Under the pieces are notes generated by a model. The model was not told where the DNA came from and ran no database searches. It saw only the letters and a program-made list of their open reading frames with translations. Shown one piece after another: positions 61,310-64,000 of a stretch of DNA of 64,000 bases; positions within the stretch are counted from its first letter, which is position 1, and every line of letters starts with the position of its first letter. The translations under genes and the position numbers were made by a program. The DNA is from Roseibium sp. MMSF_3412 (GTDB lineage: Bacteria > Pseudomonadota > Alphaproteobacteria > Rhizobiales > Stappiaceae). The stretch covers positions 1-64,000 of the forward strand of contig NZ_JASHJI010000010.1 of the NCBI RefSeq assembly GCF_030733265.1, given 5' to 3'.

Positions 61310-63622
61310 CTAGCGCCCATCCTCTTCCGGCGGCGCGTCGTCCGTCGGCTCAGGCACGTCCGTCTTCTTTTTCTTTCCGCCTGCCTTTTGAAGCGCATCC
61401 TCCGCCGCGAAGGGCGGCGTCGCGGCATGATAGGTCACCTGCGGGAACGGGATTTCGATGTTCCGCTCGTCAAACACCTGCTTGATGAACTCGTTATAGG
61501 CCCGCCCGACACTCCACTGGTCACCCGGCGTTGTCTTGATCCGCGCGCGGATATCGATCGAACTGGCACCGAACATGGTCACGCCGTGCATCTCCAGATC
61601 GCCGAAGATCTTGGACTTGAAATCGGTCTCCTGCAGGCGCCTGAAGGCTTCGACCATCGCCTCCTTGGCATAGGCAATGTCGGTGTCATAGGAAACGCCG
61701 ATAAGCGCGACGTGATAGGAGAAGCCGCGCATGAAGTTAGACACCATGTCGACGGACGAAAACGGAATGATATGCGTCGTGCCATCGAGATCCCGGATGC
61801 GGACAGAGCGGATTGTGATGCCTTCCACTGTACCCGTGATGCCGGCCACCGTGACGACGTCGCCCTCGTTGATGGCGTTTTCGATCTGGATGAAAGCGCC
61901 GGTGATGATGTCCTTCACCAGCGTCTGTGCACCGAAGGAAATCGCCAGGCCGACCACACCGGCACCGGCGATCAGCGGTCCGATATTCACCCCGATTTCG
62001 GACAGCGCCAGAAGGGCGGCCATCACCATGATGATGATGGTGAAGGCGTTGCGGAACAGCTGGAACAGGGTCCGCTCACGCGCGCTGACAATGTAGCCTG
62101 CCCGCGACTGCAGGCGCAGATCGACCCAGGACATCACCGCGAGCCAGACCAGGAAGGCCACCAGCAGCACCATGATCGCAGCCCCGTAGCTGCTCACCAG
62201 CGCGGACCCGGTTTCGCTGTAGAACCAGTCGATCACCGCCAGAAGACCCCAGATATCCAGGAGCAGCAGGATCGTGCCGAGGAACACCACGAAGCGGATG
62301 ATCTTCAACAGGCGCGGCACGAAGGCGTTGAGCCGGTATTGAAGCGCGGGGAGTTTCTGGTGAATGTCTTCGGGCAGCCTGATGCCGCCCTTGATGGCCC
62401 GGGTCATGACAAGCGACAGCAGCATACCAGCCATGATGGTCACGATCGAAAGGGCGGTTGCACGCAGGATAATCGTCGTCGCATCGAAGGGGCGCGTGAC
62501 CCAGACGAGAAAGACGGCGATGATGTAGCCATAGGCACCGACGTGCCAGAGGTTGCCGAGATTGGCGAGCGCGCGTTGCGCCAATGTGGTGTGCATGGTT
62601 TCGGCATAGGCTTTCGCGCCTTCGCGAACGCTGACCCGGTTCCTCTTGATCAGCACCATGAGATAGATCATCCCGGTGAGCACGATAATGAACCGGAGCG
62701 CGTTGCCGAGCACGAACGAGACGGCCAGGTTTGCCGCGGGCACCGCCAGAAAGACACCGAAATTGTTCCAGTACATGTAGATCCGCAGACGCGAATACCA
62801 GTAATCCGCACCCGCGTCGGAAAACGGCAGCAAACGCAGTTCCGGCCGCTTGGGTGCGAACACGAAACGCAAGGCGACATTCGACATGCCTGTAATGAAG
62901 AAGGCATTGAGCGCCAGGCTTTCCTGGATCGTGACCCCGGTTTCAAGACCGCCGAAACCGGCCAATGCCACCAGGTAACCGACACCGAGCCCTATCGCCA
63001 CGGTGATGGCATCGATCGTGGTCGTGACCATGAGAATGCCGGCGCGCATCAATCCACCGCCATAGCGTGCACGCATGGACATTTTCGGATAGATCAGCCG
63101 CGCCACGAACTGCGCCGCGAGGAACGCGGCATAAGCCACCGCCAAAACGATGGCGACCTGCAGCAGGACCTCCTGCACCCGGTCCCACTTGATCGGAATG
63201 TCTCCCCGCAGGACCAGCAGCAGACCCCTCAGGGAATGGCGTGAGCGATCCAGAATGACGCCGATCTCGTCGGCAAGCGCGCGCGTGTATTCGCCGACCC
63301 GGATGACAAAACTCTGACCCGCGGAAACGGCATCGCCAGAGGACGCTTCCTTGGTATCCGCCGAGTTTCCATCGCCCGCTCCCTCATCAGCTGCCGCCGG
63401 TTCGCCGCCTGCATTCTTCTCCAGAAGTTCGATCAGTTCGTCGCGGCTCTTGGGATCGTTGAGGATCTTGATTAGCGCCTCACTCGCCTGTTTGACGTCG
63501 GGCGTCTCACTGGAGGCGCTCCCTCCGGACGAAGCCGCACTCTCAGTCTGGCCTGCGGCAGGAACCGCCGAGAGCAGAAAGAACCCGAAAAAAACAGCAA
63601 GGCACAGGCGCATGATCTTCAT
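61310..63622 (-). CDS. large MscS-family mechanosensitive channel
   Basis: This 770-residue protein has a signal peptide (MKIMRLCLAVFFGFFLLSAV), a periplasmic acidic region (to about 125), many extra helices and a C-terminal MscS core. The pore helix and following segment, IAGAGVVGLAISFGAQTLVKD, lie near residue 548, and the beta domain follows (EGDVVTVAGITGTVEGITI). The extreme C-terminus is rich in Lys, Glu and Pro. It belongs to the large MscM/MscK-like group that releases solutes on osmotic downshift. Confidence 0.88.
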   Translation of the reverse strand: MKIMRLCLAVFFGFFLLSAVPAAGQTESAASSGGSASSETPDVKQASEALIKILNDPKSRDELIELLEKNAGGEPAAADEGAGDGNSADTKEASSGDAVSAGQSFVIRVGEYTRALADEIGVILDRSRHSLRGLLLVLRGDIPIKWDRVQEVLLQVAIVLAVAYAAFLAAQFVARLIYPKMSMRARYGGGLMRAGILMVTTTIDAITVAIGLGVGYLVALAGFGGLETGVTIQESLALNAFFITGMSNVALRFVFAPKRPELRLLPFSDAGADYWYSRLRIYMYWNNFGVFLAVPAANLAVSFVLGNALRFIIVLTGMIYLMVLIKRNRVSVREGAKAYAETMHTTLAQRALANLGNLWHVGAYGYIIAVFLVWVTRPFDATTIILRATALSIVTIMAGMLLSLVMTRAIKGGIRLPEDIHQKLPALQYRLNAFVPRLLKIIRFVVFLGTILLLLDIWGLLAVIDWFYSETGSALVSSYGAAIMVLLVAFLVWLAVMSWVDLRLQSRAGYIVSARERTLFQLFRNAFTIIIMVMAALLALSEIGVNIGPLIAGAGVVGLAISFGAQTLVKDIITGAFIQIENAINEGDVVTVAGITGTVEGITIRSVRIRDLDGTTHIIPFSSVDMVSNFMRGFSYHVALIGVSYDTDIAYAKEAMVEAFRRLQETDFKSKIFGDLEMHGVTMFGASSIDIRARIKTTPGDQWSVGRAYNEFIKQVFDERNIEIPFPQVTYHAATPPFAAEDALQKAGGKKKKTDVPEPTDDAPPEEDGR

Positions 63623-63911
63623 GTTGTATTCGCTTTGTTGATGCGCGAGGGGCGCACTCTTTCATACCCGAAGAATAGAAAGGAGCACAGCCGGAAGGAA
63701 AGCCGTTTGCCTATACATCCAACGGTTTTCGAAGAACGGGAATTCGAAGACATCTCTTATCGAAAAATTCTTTAATCTGATCAATTAATTGCAGGATTAC
63801 ACCCTCTCCTCGACGTCCCGTTGAAGACTATTCAGCTGAACTACTGCTGGCCCACTTTTCGGTAACGTAAAAATAACAATATTGACTAATTATTCCTCGT
63901 ACGGAGGAAAA

Positions 63912-64000
63912 ATGCCCAGTTCACTCATCAGGCTTGCAAAAGATGAGACTGCGGAAGCGAGGCAAAGACTTTTTGCCGAGGTCAGCAGGCTTGTCGCATC
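63912..64000 (+). CDS. DUF2336 family protein, N-terminal part (cut by window end)
   Basis: The ATG at 63912 follows GGAGG and opens a frame MPSSLIRLAKDETAEARQRL that runs to the window end. This resembles the N-terminus of DUF2336 proteins of alphaproteobacteria, whose function is not established. The 289-base gap before it (63623-63911) is AT-rich near 63880 and shows no other clear feature. Confidence 0.7.
   Translation, partial: MPSSLIRLAKDETAEARQRLFAEVSRLVA

Noticed and set aside
61388-63244. 618-codon open frame on the plus strand opposite the MscS gene
   Set aside because: Composition is dominated by His, Asp, Gln and Arg, as expected for an antisense frame of a membrane protein gene; no family is recognised.
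1-64000. CRISPR array, tRNA, rRNA or integrase-bearing island
   Set aside because: No regularly spaced short repeats, no tRNA cloverleaf or rRNA stretch and no integrase gene were seen on reading both strands.

Overview
The window looks like chromosome from a marine or soil alphaproteobacterium. GC content is high (roughly 60%), most transport operons are ABC-type and of rhizobial style (Agl, Ugp-like, inositol), the ars operon follows the Sinorhizobium plan with an aquaglyceroporin, and the gene families as a whole suggest the Stappia/Labrenzia/Roseibium group. That placement is a judgement from gene content, since no rRNA or tRNA gene was found. About 57 protein genes were identified, two of them cut by the window ends, plus one gene remnant, one MITE-like element and a set of palindromic sites and stem-loops.

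Layout. 0-6 kb: end of an inositol-type ABC ATPase followed by iolC-iolD-iolE-iolB (myo-inositol catabolism), with a compound inverted repeat between iolD and iolE. 6-8.7 kb: alanine/glycine:cation symporter and universal stress protein, divergent from an Lrp-type regulator. 8.7-14.8 kb: 2-keto-3-deoxygluconate-type kinase, then a Ugp-like ABC transporter operon led by a GlpR-like DeoR regulator with a large palindrome at its promoter. 15.2-22.2 kb: Agl-type alpha-glucoside ABC transporter (without its glucosidase), LacI regulator, GntR regulator. 22.2-25 kb: AT-rich non-coding stretch, TolC-type outer membrane protein, a 264-bp MITE-like element. 25-29.7 kb: hydroxyacid dehydrogenase, TIM-barrel epimerase, CcdA/thioredoxin pair, 6-phosphogluconate dehydrogenase.

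29.9-40.5 kb is the most unusual part. It holds an AfuA/FbpA-like binding protein and fused permease, with the ATPase convergent and paired with a kinase-fold protein that lacks its catalytic Asp. These are followed by an MttB-family (non-pyrrolysine) methyltransferase homologue, a dimethylglycine-dehydrogenase-type flavoprotein and an M24 protein that keeps the residues remembered as essential in the DMSP lyase DddP. The inferred role is uptake and breakdown of a methylated quaternary amine or sulfonium compound.

40.5-64 kb: small periplasmic protein, SRPBCC protein, Tat-exported haloalkane dehalogenase with LysR regulator, a cytosolic PhnD-like protein overlapping a fatty acid desaturase, a sarcosine-oxidase-like flavoprotein, RecD-like helicase, TetR, Tex, a lower-GC membrane gene beside the remnant of a paralogue, DUF2270, GNAT, arsR-arsC-aqpS, an MFS exporter, glpD-glpK, a four-TM/XRE pair with its own operator, a large MscS-type channel, and the start of a DUF2336 gene.

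Recurring theme: each of the three ABC operons whose binding-protein gene is visible has a 10-11-bp GC-rich stem-loop just after that gene, and most regulator genes here have a recognisable palindrome in their upstream region.
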